Assembly: GCA_000827495.1 (NCBI GenBank)
Contig: KN817600.1
Location: forward strand, 1-64,000
Direction: 5' to 3'
Length of the DNA stretch: 64,000 bases
Source: Hypholoma sublateritium FD-334 SS-4
Lineage: Eukaryota; Basidiomycota; Agaricomycetes; Agaricales; Strophariaceae
Of the stretch, positions 45,412-58,100 are shown piece by piece (the stretch's first letter is position 1; the number at the start of each line of letters is the position of its first letter). Position numbers and translations under genes: made by a program. The notes beneath the pieces were generated by a model. That model made no database searches and had not been told where the DNA came from. It was given only the letters and a program-made list of their open reading frames with translations.

Positions 45412-46923
45412 TTACTCCCTAGCCCAGAATGCTGTAGGGGCATGTCCGCTCCCGGAGCTCGATGAGGCGGGGGATTGAGAGTGTGCGTAACCTGCCATTG
45501 TTTGTACGGGGGGCAAGTTCCTTTGTCCGTAGAGTAACGGATCCCTCCCAGACGGAGGGTAATGTGGGAGGGATGAAGGCGATCCGTATCCGCGTGGAGT
45601 GAAGTCCCTTGACATGGAAGGATGCTGCATGTGGTTAATTTGCTCGTAACTTGAGGTTTGCGATGGTATAGATGGGGATGCCGGGATATTCGTTTGGAAC
45701 GGGGACTGACCGGGATAAAAGGGAGTATTCAAAGTAGGGAAGAAAGGGGATGAGGTAGCAATTTGGTTTTGAGGGGGTTGGCTGGAAGAAGTCGACCAAG
45801 GGTTCGCAGACGACACGGGAGGGTACGAATTGTGCTTTTGGCCGTTCACTGAGCGGGACTCCGTGTTTCCGAGCCAAGCGGGATGCATTCGCGGTTGCCA
45901 CCCTTGATGGGGAGCAACTGACTCCGTCCCAAACAGCGAGGACGATTGTGTGGAAGTATGCTGCTGTCCATACGAAAAATTAAGCGCGTCATGCCCTGTG
46001 GGCATACGAGGCGAGGGGTTCGAACCGATAGTACTCGGTGCCATGCGTTCAGAGTGGCCGGAACCGTTAAACGGCAAGCGCGATTCATGCTGGCTGTTTG
46101 ATCGAAACGGAGATTCCAAGGACACCTGATGACCGGAACCACGCGAGTGTGCCCCATGTTTGCCGTGGTCGACCGAGGCCTGCGACATAGCATAAGGTGG
46201 CCGGGCATAGGAGGGCGATAATGACGATGCTTCGAGTGGTTCGTCGCCGTCGATAGGGGAAATCTCCAGGTCGACGCTACCAGTGTCATCGCCAGGCTCC
46301 CCGAGAAGGGCCTGCTCAGGTGATCGCAACTGGCCAGCATCCGAACGTCGGCGCTTTCTTGAGTTGTTCGGTCGGCGTCGATAAACATAATCTGGGTACC
46401 GCGAGTTGAACGTCTCCTTCAGCTGCTTTGCATGTTCGAGGTAGAATTGCTTCTCGGACTGCCAAAGGCGTAAGATAAAAATGAGAACCTATAGTTGTCT
46501 ATAATAATCACCGGCGGCATCGCAACCCATTCCTTGCTCAGGATTTTGCTAATTTCCCCCGTTCGCATAGCCTGATTCTCTGCGGATACCTGAGGACGTC
46601 GGCGACGGGCGAATATCATGAAGGCGTTCATTGGACGCTTCGGGGTACCATCTGCGTTGAGCGTCTGCAAGGTTAGCGCTGTGTTGGAGTCCTCTGATAC
46701 GGTCTGTTTAGTAGTGAGTGGATACAAATCGAAAAGGGGGTGCACCTTCGAGGTCCGCCTCTGTTTTGTGAGCTTCAGCGTAGAGCGCGTAATTACCATC
46801 CTCCGACCCCGACTGTGATGCCTTTTCGTCGTGCCGTTCACTGATAAGGCTACCATTGAAGCTGCCTGAGGGCGCAGCGTTTGACGCGTGTTGGGGCTGA
46901 CCGTAATTGTTGTAGCGGCTCAT
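45412..46923 (-). CDS. HMG-box transcription factor
   Basis: Probable sequence-specific nuclear regulator. The start at 46923 (MSRYNNYGQPQHASNAAPSG) is the first Met that opens a disordered N-terminus; an upstream in-frame Met would add 18 hydrophobic residues and is less likely. A 52-bp intron (46694-46745) leads to the HMG box: GTPKRPMNAFMIFARRRRPQ, VSAENQAMRTGEISKILSKE, WVAMPP, intron, then SEKQFYLEHAKQLKETFNSR and YPDYVYRRRPNNSRKRRR, a likely nuclear localisation signal. The single box begins in the Sox/MATA_HMG style (RPMNAFM). The C-terminal two thirds are Ser/Pro/Gln/His-rich, as in activation regions. Members of this group control mating and fruiting in fungi, but no specific role can be assigned. 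It is not beside mating-type homeodomain or pheromone genes here. Confidence 0.88.
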
Positions 46924-49900
46924 TAGCAGTTCGTGACAGACGGTGTCAGAGATTTTGAGCAAGATCACGGCCACCACTGAGAAGAGAATAGGCGATGGAT
47001 GGGCGACGGTATGCGCAGTGATCGGCGAGGCGCAGGTGTCTCAGATGAATCGGTAGAGAGGCAAGGGCGGAACGATATGCGGATGCAAGCAGAGTTTATG
47101 GACAACCGTATGCTTGCTGTTCGGTATGCCACCAGACCACCAATACCCCCTTTGTTCTTCCCAACTCCAGTGTTGACGTATTATCCCAGGAAGGACGCTT
47201 CTGGCAAACAATCCAGTTTGATCGTCTGGTGGATCTGGTTCGAAGTAGTACGGAAGTACATACTCATGACGCCGCTTGATGAACCCTTGCAACACTGGCT
47301 CACAGGCACACAGCGGATTACCATCGCGCTGAATCTTTTCCGAGAATTTTCGACTGCCTGAAAGTAGATTGGCCCAGCATCTTCTGTGTTCTGAACCAGT
47401 TGTCCGGAACTTGGGATTCCTCATGCGGCAAGGTGAACAAATAGAGCGACGAATCCACAAGCGCATAAAACCCCAAATGATCGAAGGAGGGACCCCCGTG
47501 AGCCCCCGTGATGTTTCAAAATCCTGGTGCTGTGCCTTCACGGCCTTTTCCAGATATTTTGTGGCGCCGCCGTCACAAGTGCACCTGAGAAACGACAACA
47601 CACCCAAATAGCCACCTCGATTTGAATCAGCGCGAATGTGCTTCGGGGTTTGAACTCACCAGTCACCAGATCCTCCGATCCAGATCTTAGAAACCGAAAT
47701 GTTCGCCTGGTGGATTGCCAGAAAACTGCCCAATTTCAAATTATGACGATGATCTGTGCGTGAATGGGCGTTAAAATGGGATCGAGGCCATAGTGGCATG
47801 AACCAATGACCGCGAGTGGCATTATTCCGGGGAAGAAGAGACGAGAGAATCTTCCCAGTATGTGAGCGCGCGATTGCACCCCAAGATAGATGTGCAAACC
47901 CTGCGATAAATGGGGTACGGCAAATCTGGGATTGATACGGCTCCGAAAGCAGCGGGAATCGGGATGTTTGAGGAGGTTGGAGCCAGGTTGGACCAGCGCT
48001 CTTGCGTAGTCAGCATCTTTCATGTCAGTTAACCTTTTTTGACCAAATTTGAGCTCACCTGAACGGCAAACACGACCCTAAAAATCAAAATATTGCCATT
48101 CCGGCTCTAACAACGTACATGCAATTCTGATCCGAGAAGAACAGGGTGCGCTGCCTCCGTACGCAGATGAATTCTGCCGTACGAAATTCCCTCACAACGT
48201 ACTCTACCCTGACTCTACTATGCTGGTATAACGAGTGGTGGCCACAGTTGTCAAGGTATCCACAGTAGTCGATCACTGCCATCATGATAAAATACGACAA
48301 TCGTTAGCATCAGACGGCGGATTTAGATCAAAGTTACTTCACCTGATTGCCAGCATAATTATGTACCGTACGACACTGGACAGCCTATGTACGACAGCCT
48401 ACGACGCAAAGGACAGAAGGTATTCCACGCTTCGGCTCGGAGGGAATACTGAACGTGTGGATTCCTTTGACGATAATCCCCCTTGTTCAAAATACTCACC
48501 GTCCGTTGATTTTTTTGAAAAGGACTCGCACAATGTGCGCGATAGCGCGGCAGAAGAGCAGGGGAGAGCTTGAAAGAGGGTCGGGAGGATAAACCCAGGT
48601 TCCGTGCCGTGTGGCGAGCTTCGATTACCACCGGGCGCGCGATCGATTTGGAAAGTTGACTGAAATCACGGATAACAAAAGTATTTTTCATCCAAATCTT
48701 GCGGCCGCGTGTGCAGCATTTCCGCCACGAAGTTAACATGAAGCTTCGATATTAGATAGTAAGTTGCGATTAGGGTGTTCACAATCTTTGCCAGCGTACC
48801 GATACGTTTATCAAATATTTTTCGGTCCATCTTTATGTTAGATTTGGAGTCATTTTTTTGGTGATGTCTTTCGGAAAGGGCCTGAGGAGTCGACGGTTAA
48901 AAAACGAATTCGGGCATGTTCCTACCATCAGACAGTTGGGTTCGATATCAAGGTGAAAATACGTGATTGCTGCGGCCACCCTGCTCATTGTGCGGATAAC
49001 GACTAGGCAGGCAAGCTAACCAAGGTATCCCAAAGTATCAGCTAAGGACTGGCACCCAGGACTCTGCCTATAAATCTATCAGTAGATTGCAAGCCATCGA
49101 TTTTCACCCTATTATTTAAGCAGAGTAGATCTTCGTGAAAGAGGTTGCCCGCTTGCTTTAAAATATGGTTATGCAATTTCACACAAGTATGTAAGTATCT
49201 GCTCAGCAATAATGAGTACTGAATCTTTGAACAAACGGCGACTGGCGCTGTGAATGGACATACCTCTCTGACCGCTTGACATGTTGTGGGCCGCGTCTTC
49301 AGATTCGCATTAAACGGTATATGGCAGTTTTTTTGAGATTGACAAAAATGGCAATCCGAACGAATCCACCCTATGGAATTCAGGGGGTGCCGGCGTTCAA
49401 CTGCATGTGCTAGCATGGGCGCTCGGGGCCGCTGGCAACATGTTGTGGCAGTTGTCTAGGCCTTTTGGTGCCTTCCCCACTTGTTTTTGCCTGGCGTCAA
49501 TCGCCAATTTGGGGGTCAGAAATCCTGCCATTAGTACGTGAATCTCATCCAACGATCATGAAGTTATGCCTGCCACAAAGGAGATGCTCTAGGAATGCCC
49601 AGAGAGCTACTTAGGCGTTCAGCAGCAGTCCAGTGCCTAGCCATTATTCTCGCACTCACGTCGAACTTCGTCATATCAGGAGGTTGTCAGGTTGTTCAAT
49701 GTGTTCATGTCAAAAACTGTCGATCAAAGAAAATTTGATGGTATTCCTGGGTATTCCTGGATTTCCGTTGGAATTCTTCGCGGACATGATAAGGTAGCCT
49801 GCCAGGATGAAGAGAGCGAATAACAAATGCAGGTTCACCGAATTCTCGCCGAGTAAGTTATCAGCCAAAACTTAGGCAACTGCGCCGTGCGGGATGGCGG

Positions 49901-50071
49901 GAGTGTGTCGGAAGGAAGGCGTTGTCACAATATTGTCACAGCGCAACTTGATAATCCGCCGACGATAAGCCTATGCAATCATGACCAAATCATGGTCTAG
50001 CACATTGGTTGCCACTACACGCTTCAACAGTCGGTAAACCCTGCCTCTAGTAACTTCTTTATCGGAATAAA
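46924..50071. other. Intergenic, 3.1 kb, no supported gene
   Basis: Likely long 5' region of the HMG gene plus an AT-rich desert. A 188-codon minus-strand frame at 47041-47607 has no motifs and a Trp/Arg/Cys-rich, non-protein-like composition. The rest holds short ORFs only. Confidence 0.5.
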
Positions 50072-51645
50072 ATGAAGGATACCTTGTCAGATGCCAGTAC
50101 GTGATTTCGCAGTTACGGAAATGTGACCAGGGATTCACTCGGAGATGTGATCTCTTCCTTTCTAGACTTCCCCAAGACAGCAGATCTACGTGTATACCAC
50201 TTGGGAGTGAGGCCTGGAGAGGTAGCCAATCGAATTGTGAGTATGGGCGCTCCAGAAACGCCCGCCGCGGAGTCTCTGAAACAAAAACAATCTAGATCAC
50301 AGTAGGGACCCCATCCAGAGCTCATGCTATCGCGAGTTTCCTGGATCCACAGCCTAAAATATTTGAGCTCACATCTGAGCGCCAATTTACGACGATAACA
50401 GGCTGTTACAAGGGTGTTCCTGTTTCTATCGTGAGCATTGGAATGGGAAGCGCGAACATGGATTTCTTCGTCCGTGAAATCAAGGAATCCGTATCGGGAG
50501 ACCTGGCGATCGTCAGGTGCATAGTCTGGAGCGCGTTCGTGTGTCGAAATAGTACTCAGTCGAGTACGCCAGGCTAGGATCATGTGGCGCGCTGCTTGAC
50601 GTCGCTCCCGGGACGGTCGTCATCCCCAAGGCTAGTGTGGCGATAAATCGCAACGTCGACTTTAATTTTTCGGACCCGGACAACTGCGATGAACCTGCAT
50701 ACCGAATTAGCAAACCTGTAAGCAGGTTTCACCTATACTTTAGGATCGCGTTTACATACCTCTGGTTCCTAGGTTTCCGCCGACCAGGGCCTGTCAGAGG
50801 CGGTAAGAATAATTGCAGCCTCCAAAGGATTTCAAACATAAGTGTGAACTCTGTTGACAGATCCGTAAAGCAATGGACAGCGCTAAGCCTTTGTCATCTC
50901 AGTCGCTCATAGTCTCGGGGACAGTCAACGCCTCTGCGGATAGGTAGGTTGATGACCATAGCGTTCGCCGACGGAATGGCTCACGGGCATCTGTTTTCAG
51001 CTTTTATTCGTCCCAAGGGAGACAGACAGCCTTCCCCGATGCCAACGAAAATCTGCTTGAATATCTCGAAAGTAAGGTCAAAGATCTTGGAACGCTAGAG
51101 GTAGGTCATTCTTGCACTGCCTGTGGTTTACAGCGAAAGCCTAACACTCACCTTAAGATGGAAACCTTCCACCTACTGCACCTTGCGGCCTGCTGGACTG
51201 GACGGACCGTAGCTTCTCGATTGGCTTCGTCGGGAATTCCCCTCACCACCGGGCCTGTCTCTCCCGTTATTTCGCAAACCCCAAATCCCACACAGATCCC
51301 TCCTTCTGCTCCACCCAGTTTACCGAACACAGTCATCAGGGCGGCGGCAGTACATATGGTTTTTGCTTCTCGCAAATCCCGAGATTTTATTACACCGCGG
51401 CAGGTGGAGGAGCTGGAGTACTGGACCGGCCAGGTAAGCTCCCGGTGCCCGTCGTCCACGCCGCTGAGCTCACATGTTGTTGCCGTCCTTCTTCTCTGAA
51501 AGGGGGTTTTGAACGCCTTGATAAACATAGATATCCCAGAAGATGTGAGTCGTTTGTGGTATTTTTATGGGGCCATTTTGCTCATGCATGGACTGTCTGG
51601 AAGCGGGTGCATACGGACCAAGGCAGCGTCTGGGAACTCGTGTAG
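50072..51645 (+). CDS. Uridine phosphorylase (PNP/UDP family)
   Basis: Phosphorolysis of uridine to uracil and ribose-1-phosphate in pyrimidine salvage, cytosolic. The start at 50072 gives MKDTLSDA; a 69-bp intron (50097-50165) then gives NFPKTADLRVYHLGVRPGEV. An intron at 50237-50295 follows, then IITVGTPSRAHAIASFLD, the phosphate-binding region FTTITGCYKGVPVSIVSIGM, GSANMDFFVRE, LGSCGALLDVAPG after another intron, and the nucleoside-binding MetGlu region LEMETFHLLHLA. The last intron joins NIDIPED to RVHTDQGSVWELV and a stop at 51643-51645, in agreement with the family's C-terminus. Several introns have internal frames that look coding when unspliced. A Pro/Ser/Thr-rich insertion (about 51.22-51.34 kb) sits in a loop before AAAVHMVFASRKSRDFITP. 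Confidence 0.92.
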
Positions 51646-52004
51646 GGATCCCATTGGTGCCAATTTAAATATATCTGTCAGTCGGTTGTTTATTGGTACT
51701 TATGTATCAAACGACACCTTTTCATCGCTCGGATTTAGCCCGTTAATGATGTTGCATCGTGATCTCAAACTCAATTGTCACTCGACATTGCCCAGACGTC
51801 GAGTGGGAAGATTCTATCTGGACGGTTTTACGTTCTCGCAGACTTCGGTGCTCTGACGACGAAATGTCGAAATTGCTGGAGCAACGAACATCGTCGGGCA
51901 AGACTGGGTACGGGGACTGGTATATTCCTCGTGTATCTACTGTACAAGTACCAGCCGCCAGCGGGGTACCGGATTCACGTAGGTTTTGATCTGTCACTAT
52001 CTAC
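51646..52004. other. Convergent intergenic spacer, nothing seen
   Basis: 3' flanks of uridine phosphorylase and the second F-box gene. Confidence 0.6.
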
Positions 52005-54104
52005 TCAACCCGAACCAACCCAGATGACATCTACAACCCCAAGGTCCCTGAGGGCCAGGACTTCGTCCTTCCCCATCAGTGAGCAGTTTTTTACTCGTAC
52101 GAAGCTGATGCACGCAGGTTGGAACGCCTCTTGCGTCTCTATAACCGTGGAGGCCACCGTCGAAGTCGCCTCCCCGCCTGCGTTTGCGGCTTGCCCGAGC
52201 TCGGGCGCAGGACGGCGGAGCTTCCTTAACGGCTTGATTTTCCGTGGCAGCACTTCTTTCGTCGTCTGACCACCGCCCACAATCTCACCCGGCAGGGCCC
52301 GCGTGACCAGCTCCGTTTCTCCATTCGGGATGGGCGCGGCGCAGGGGGTACAGGTGGTGGTGTCCCCTGCGCCGCACTCGGGGGGGCATCTGTTCCTGGC
52401 TAAAACAGCACCGCGCAGACTTGCGCAGTCGACGTCCTGGCAGTCCCAAAACGACAGCGTGTCGAGCCTAGGACAAACCTTGACGCCGCGTCTTGATCGG
52501 GCTCCCACCGCTGCGCCGTCACTGGCTCCGCCGAGCGTCTCCTGTAGGCCCCCAAGCAGGCTTCGCAGTCCAGAACACGCTTCGAGCGTCAGGGATGTCA
52601 GGACCGGCATGTACCCCAGCAGCGCCTCCACGCGCCCTGGTTCGCTCGAGACGTTGTACCGCGATAGCGTCAGATGCGTCAGATTTAATAAGCGGGGGTC
52701 CCGGAAGACGGATTCTAGGCGCGGAAACGTAGGTAAGACGGGGTGCGCATCGGGCGCGGCGGTATCGAAGCTCGCGAACTCGACCTTCTTGAGCGCGGGT
52801 ACGAGGAGCTTGCGCAGCGCGGATGTCGTCGCGTCCCCGCCGTCGCACTGCAGCGCGAGGTCGCGCAGGGCCGGGAAGTTTGCGACATCGTCCGCGGGTG
52901 ACGGGACGGACGGGTAGGGGTGCGGCGCGGCGCCTTCCACACACAGATCGAGCTTTTCTAACTCGGGTGCGTTGATCAGTGACAAAAGTCGGGGGATGTC
53001 ACTTGCGGAGGGGTATGTCCAATCGATACTCTTCAAGTAATCGACTCTGACTGCTTGGCGCGTGATCTGCGCGCCCGCGCCTCCCACTGCAGTATTCTGC
53101 GATGAAAGGGCAACGTCAAAGTAAGGGATTGTGTCGTTGAGTATGAGTTCTTCTAGAAGAGGTGTGAGGCTGAGGAAGGCGCAGAGAGCGGACATCCTGA
53201 ACAGATAATAATTTCGTGGAGAAAAATTCCTTTTCCGAGGCGCGTAAGATACCTCGAGGGATCTCAGATTCGCGATCAGGGAGATGGGCAAGCCCAGAAG
53301 AGGGACCTGCACGAGTTTGAGATGTAATAGACGACTTGTACTCTCAGCAGCATCCTCGGGCGAACCGCGGGCATTCAGCATATCGATGGTGTTGTTTTCT
53401 CTGTCTAAAAACGCGCCCGCTTCTTGAAAAGTGGGGTTTGCGGTGGTGATACCGAGCGTTAAGCTTCGTAGTCGAGGCATTCTTTGTGAGTGGCCGTTCA
53501 AATAGGGAAGGAGATAAATAAGTGCCGTAGCAGATGCTGTGTACAGAGAAAGGGTTTCCAGGCGAATGAAATGACATTTGGTGTTGGTTAGGAGGCTTGA
53601 AATTTGACTGCATTCGGGAGATACCATTGTTTTCGGTAAGCTGCGGTATTCGATCTCGAGAGGTGCCTGCTGTGAGCGTTCGAGATATACTTTCCCCAGC
53701 CTTCGCCCAGGATTCTGGAAACCGTGGAGGAGCACACGCGCCCACAGACGCGGCGTCGCGAGCGCGGTACTGCGCCATTTCGCGCAGGTATGCGATATAT
53801 TGAGTTCCGGTCTACCACTGGAGATCGACAAGTCGAGCTCTGCCGCAGCAATGAAGATGGCCATGAGCAATTCGGTTGGCAGCCAGTTGATGGGTCCTTT
53901 CTCCGCTTCAAGCGCGCGTCTTTCAGCTTCGAGCTCGTTCCTTTCCACTTCCAGGGATTGACGTTCTGTGTCAAGTGCACTTAGGCACGAAATTAGGTGG
54001 CTTTGCATAACCTGGAATTTGTCGTCTTTCTGCTGCAGTCTTATAAGCTTTTCATCGACAAGTGCGAGGCTGGCGCATATATCACCGCGGCTTCGTCTTG
54101 TCAT
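52005..54104 (-). CDS. F-box protein, long leucine-rich form
   Basis: Single exon of 699 codons from 54104. The N-terminus is a long charged coiled coil (residues ~10-70, with LDTERQSLEVERNELEAERR), followed by an F-box (GPINWLPTELLMAIFIAAAE, then SHTCAKWRSTALATPRLWAR). Leucine-rich segments follow (LRSLTLGITTANP, LRSLEVSYAPRK, LTHLTLSRYNVSSE, LTSLTLEACSGL). The coiled coil plus F-box plus LRR order is the same as in the gene at 19572-21197, so they are family members, but sequence identity outside the F-box is low. Presumed SCF ubiquitin-ligase adaptor; the target is unknown. The C-terminal third is strongly GC-rich. Confidence 0.83.
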   Translation of the reverse strand: MTRRSRGDICASLALVDEKLIRLQQKDDKFQVMQSHLISCLSALDTERQSLEVERNELEAERRALEAEKGPINWLPTELLMAIFIAAAELDLSISSGRPELNISHTCAKWRSTALATPRLWARVLLHGFQNPGRRLGKVYLERSQQAPLEIEYRSLPKTMVSPECSQISSLLTNTKCHFIRLETLSLYTASATALIYLLPYLNGHSQRMPRLRSLTLGITTANPTFQEAGAFLDRENNTIDMLNARGSPEDAAESTSRLLHLKLVQVPLLGLPISLIANLRSLEVSYAPRKRNFSPRNYYLFRMSALCAFLSLTPLLEELILNDTIPYFDVALSSQNTAVGGAGAQITRQAVRVDYLKSIDWTYPSASDIPRLLSLINAPELEKLDLCVEGAAPHPYPSVPSPADDVANFPALRDLALQCDGGDATTSALRKLLVPALKKVEFASFDTAAPDAHPVLPTFPRLESVFRDPRLLNLTHLTLSRYNVSSEPGRVEALLGYMPVLTSLTLEACSGLRSLLGGLQETLGGASDGAAVGARSRRGVKVCPRLDTLSFWDCQDVDCASLRGAVLARNRCPPECGAGDTTTCTPCAAPIPNGETELVTRALPGEIVGGGQTTKEVLPRKIKPLRKLRRPAPELGQAANAGGEATSTVASTVIETQEAFQPACISFVRVKNCSLMGKDEVLALRDLGVVDVIWVGSG

Positions 54105-55151
54105 TTCTGCAGGACGATGAAGAAAGATATGGATATTGAGATTTCAGAGAACCTGTCTCAAGCGGGTTCCAACTCGGCAGTGAAGACAGGAAATAGATAG
54201 GCGCCAAAAGCTGGTAGTAGATTTGTAAAAGCAGTCTTTACAAATTCAAATTCCACAAACCAACTGTCAGTCAACACGCGCACTCGGTAAGTGACGGGAG
54301 GCACGTGATCACTGTTTTTGCAGGGTCCGGCAACAATTAATCCGGCAACTGTTTAATCTCGTGAAAGTACCTCTTTCAATTTGCTTTCAAACCTCTTTTC
54401 CCCTTACATACTATCATCTCGAGAAGTTAAAAAACTCCATGAAAGCTTTTGGTGAATGTATTATTTGTTCGGCAATGGAACGTGGCATAAGTAATAGTGA
54501 GTCGTGACTGACTTCCCTTACAACGTCCACGTCCAGCCCACTACTACATTTTCTCAAGAATTGCCGACGCTCAGTGCTCATACAATGTTGTTCGGTACCC
54601 TCAAGCTATACCGCCGCGCTTAGCCCTTTCTCCATGTCCACACACCGTGTAATCGATGACTTTACTCTTCGATATATGGATTGTAAACCATAAAATACCC
54701 CTTGTGATCGAAGGAGTATTCCTTTCAAGGCCGCAATCAACATGATAACAATCATCGCCACCGAAATAATTACTCATAGAGGCCGTTAAGTCCGTTACAT
54801 GTGGATGTGTGGGAGAGCTAGTGGACTCCAAGTCCTTGTTGAACTCTGCAAGTGACTCGCTGAGGAATTCCGTTCGTATGTTCGTCTTATCGACATTCCA
54901 TATCGCCGGTGCAAGCCTACTTATATCATTAAATAATTGAGCAGATGCCAGTAGGGATTAAGCTGGGATGGAAAAGAAGCCAGCAATACCGCCAAACTGC
55001 ACTAACTGCACCCGTCACGCGGCTGCGTCTCAAAATTGGCAATCCCAATGTACCAGGTGACAACATCGTCATACGGTATGCAAATCTAGAGCTAACATAA
55101 AATGCCCTTAGCTTCCATAATCGCCCAAGAATCAGTATCTTCTTCTCCAAA
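54105..55151. other. Divergent intergenic region, no gene seen
   Basis: Promoter space between the second F-box gene and the GH31 gene; AT-rich. Confidence 0.6.
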
Positions 55152-58100
55152 ATGAGGAATAGTCGTATTGGACGACTTTCGTTGGGCCTCTGCGCCTGTT
55201 TGGCCTTCGTCTACGCCTTACCCGATTACTCGCCTTCATCGAATCTGCTGCTCGAACGAGCTGCGAACTTTACGCCCAGTCTCGATGTGTCGGGATGCTC
55301 CGGTGTGTGTTACTGCCCTCACATTTCCGCCTGTTTCTCATTGTCTTTAGGATACACACTGCGTTCCGTTAAGCAGACTAACACGGGACTCACCGCTTCG
55401 TTGGACTTAGCTGGCCCTGCTTGCAATGCTTTCGGACAGGATATAGCCAACTTGACCATTCAAGTGACGTACGAAACTAGTTCTCGGTATGTGCTGGCAT
55501 CTGCGTTTACGGTATGCTCTCTGACGTCATCCGTATTTCAACATGAAGTCTTCATGTCAGTATATTTGATACGGCAAACAAGCAATATACGATCCCCGAG
55601 TCTGTTGTGGAACGTCCTCCTGCCCCTTCCAAATCTTTTAAAAAATCCTCGGATCTCGTTTTCAACTACGAATCTTCGCCCTTTGCATTCTGGATCACCC
55701 GCCGCTCTCAGCCGCATGCTGCGCCTTTGTTCGACACCAGAATCGCGTCCTTCCCGAAGACTCCAATACCCGCTGTTATACCCACGGACAATTCCACAAC
55801 TCTGGATGGGTTTCCTCTTGTTTTTGAGGACCAATACCTACAAGTTTGTTTTTTTGCAATCTAGTGTGTATTCAAGCCATCTCATTTAGCCTATAGATAG
55901 CTTCCGTATTACCTCTGAACACCAATATTTACGGCCTAGGCGAAGTCGTCGCCAGCTCTGGATTCCGAAGGGATGTCGATGCCACCATTCAAACGATGTG
56001 GGCGCGCGATATCGCTGACCCAGTCGACCAGAACATGTAAGTATCTCAGTACTGCATCCCTCACGTGATGGCGTTGAACGCTCTTGTTGGGATCTTTCTT
56101 TGATCTCTCCCTTAGATATGGCTCGCACCCGATATACTTGGAGCATCGATTTGACACAGCGACGAATTCAGCTCAAACCCATGGTGTTTTCTTGCTTAGG
56201 TAGGCCCTTACCATGCTTTTCGGTGCCGAAATTAGGCCTAACCTCCCTTCAGCGCTGCGGGTGGAGATATCCTCCTCCTGACCCCTCCGAACTCCAATAC
56301 CTCCCTCATCGAATACAGGATGATCGGCGGCGTGCTGGACTTCTACTTTCTCTCGGGTCCAACCCCGAAGTCCGTGATCGAGCAGTACGGCGCGCTGGTG
56401 GGCCTCCCGACTTGGCAACCCGCCTGGGGATTCGGTTTCCATCTCTGTCGGTCAGTCATCCATCTGTCTATAGGTCGTGGATGCGATATTAACGCCACGT
56501 TCTGACAGATGGGGCTACAAGGATGTTGCAGAAACTCGGGACCAGGTGACTAGCATGCGCGCGGCGAACATACCATTGGAAGGTGGGTGCCCGGTATCTG
56601 GCGTTATATCCATGTTGCATTTGGATCTTGATGTCGGCACCCCACAGTTATGTGGAATGACATTGATTTGTACCATGCCGTTCGCGATTTCACGTCGGAT
56701 CCTGTCAGTTTTCCAGCGAGCGAGATGAAGGCGTTTATCGAGGAGTTGGTGAGCTTTTGTGGCCTAAATGCTATTTATGGGAAACAATTAATGGTCAAAT
56801 AACATGCAGAAATCAAACAATCAACACTGTAAGCACTTTGTTGACAACCTGCACAAGGTGTCCATGTAAACTTAAAAATGGGACGATAAGATATCCCCAT
56901 CGTTGATGCTGCAATCGCAAAGCAGATCAATGTCACCGACATTGTACGTGATTCACTCCGCAAGTTTTTTAACTTGCCGGTAATTGATATACTCTTTTTC
57001 AGTATGATCCATACACCAAAGGGGTGGAACAGTGAGTCAACATTATAGTTACCTTATTTATCGGCAATCATTGTCACTTTATCTTCTCCGGCATTTCTCT
57101 ACAACGCGTTCTCTAATTCATCTTTTGTCTTTTAGAGATGTTTTCATCACGAATTTGGATGGTACGGAGTATATTGGACAGGTCTGGCCCGGATACACGG
57201 TAAATTGCATAGATATGCTACTTTCAAAATAAGCGTCTGACCTGCAGCTGGTTCTTTGCGCCAAAACAAATAGGTGTTCCCAGATTGGTTCCAAAAAAAT
57301 ACGCAGAGCTGGTGGACGGAGGCCTTCCGCAATTGGAGTGCATCTGGGATCGAGTTCTCTGGGATTTGGCTGGACATGAATGAAGCGAGCTCCTTCTGCG
57401 ATGGATCTTGGTTGGTTTGCTCCCGTTCGCGATGGCGTTATGGCTGATCTGAACTTATTATTCTCAGCGGCACTGGAGCTGACCTCTCGAATACGAGCGT
57501 GCCCTTCCTCTTGCCGGGCGAACCGGGCAACCCGGTGCTAGGTGGGGCTGATTTTGCAGTACATTCTGTTGCCAGTATCCCGCTGAGCCTGATCTATTTT
57601 TGTTTATAGATTATCCAGAATGGCAAGTTTCATTCTTTTTTTTTAGAACTTGGATTTTGATGCTACTGAACGCAATGTAGCTATAATTCGACAATATTTG
57701 GTCCCAGCGGAAACATCACGGTCAATGGAACGTTGACATGCAACCTCGAGACTGTAGCGGCGTCAACGATCAGCCGTCGCGGTCTGGGAGCTGGGAAGCA
57801 GCAGGACGTTGATCTCAACACCCCTCCCTATGCGATTCACAACGGTTAGCTTTCTTGTCTTGGCCCTGTCGCCGATGCCTGAACGTGTTTCTATTGCAGG
57901 CAATGGACGGCTGTCTATCCATGCCTTAGCCACGAATGCTTCGCACGCTGATGGGCAGGTTGAACTGGACGTCCATAACATCTGGGGTCTGATGGAAGAA
58001 AAGGCGACCCATCTCGCGGTCCAGGATGTCATTCCTAACAAAAGGCCATTCCTGATCAGTCGGTCAACCTTCCCATCATCAGGACGCTGGACCGGGCACT

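Noticed and set aside
47041..47607. 188-codon minus-strand ORF upstream of the HMG gene
   Set aside because: Trp/Cys/Arg-rich translation without motifs, signal or repeats, overlapping an equally open plus-strand frame; likely chance.
52303..52944. Long ORFs on both strands inside the second F-box gene
   Set aside because: They are other-frame shadows in a GC-rich coding stretch; the 699-codon minus frame carries the F-box and leucine-rich pattern.
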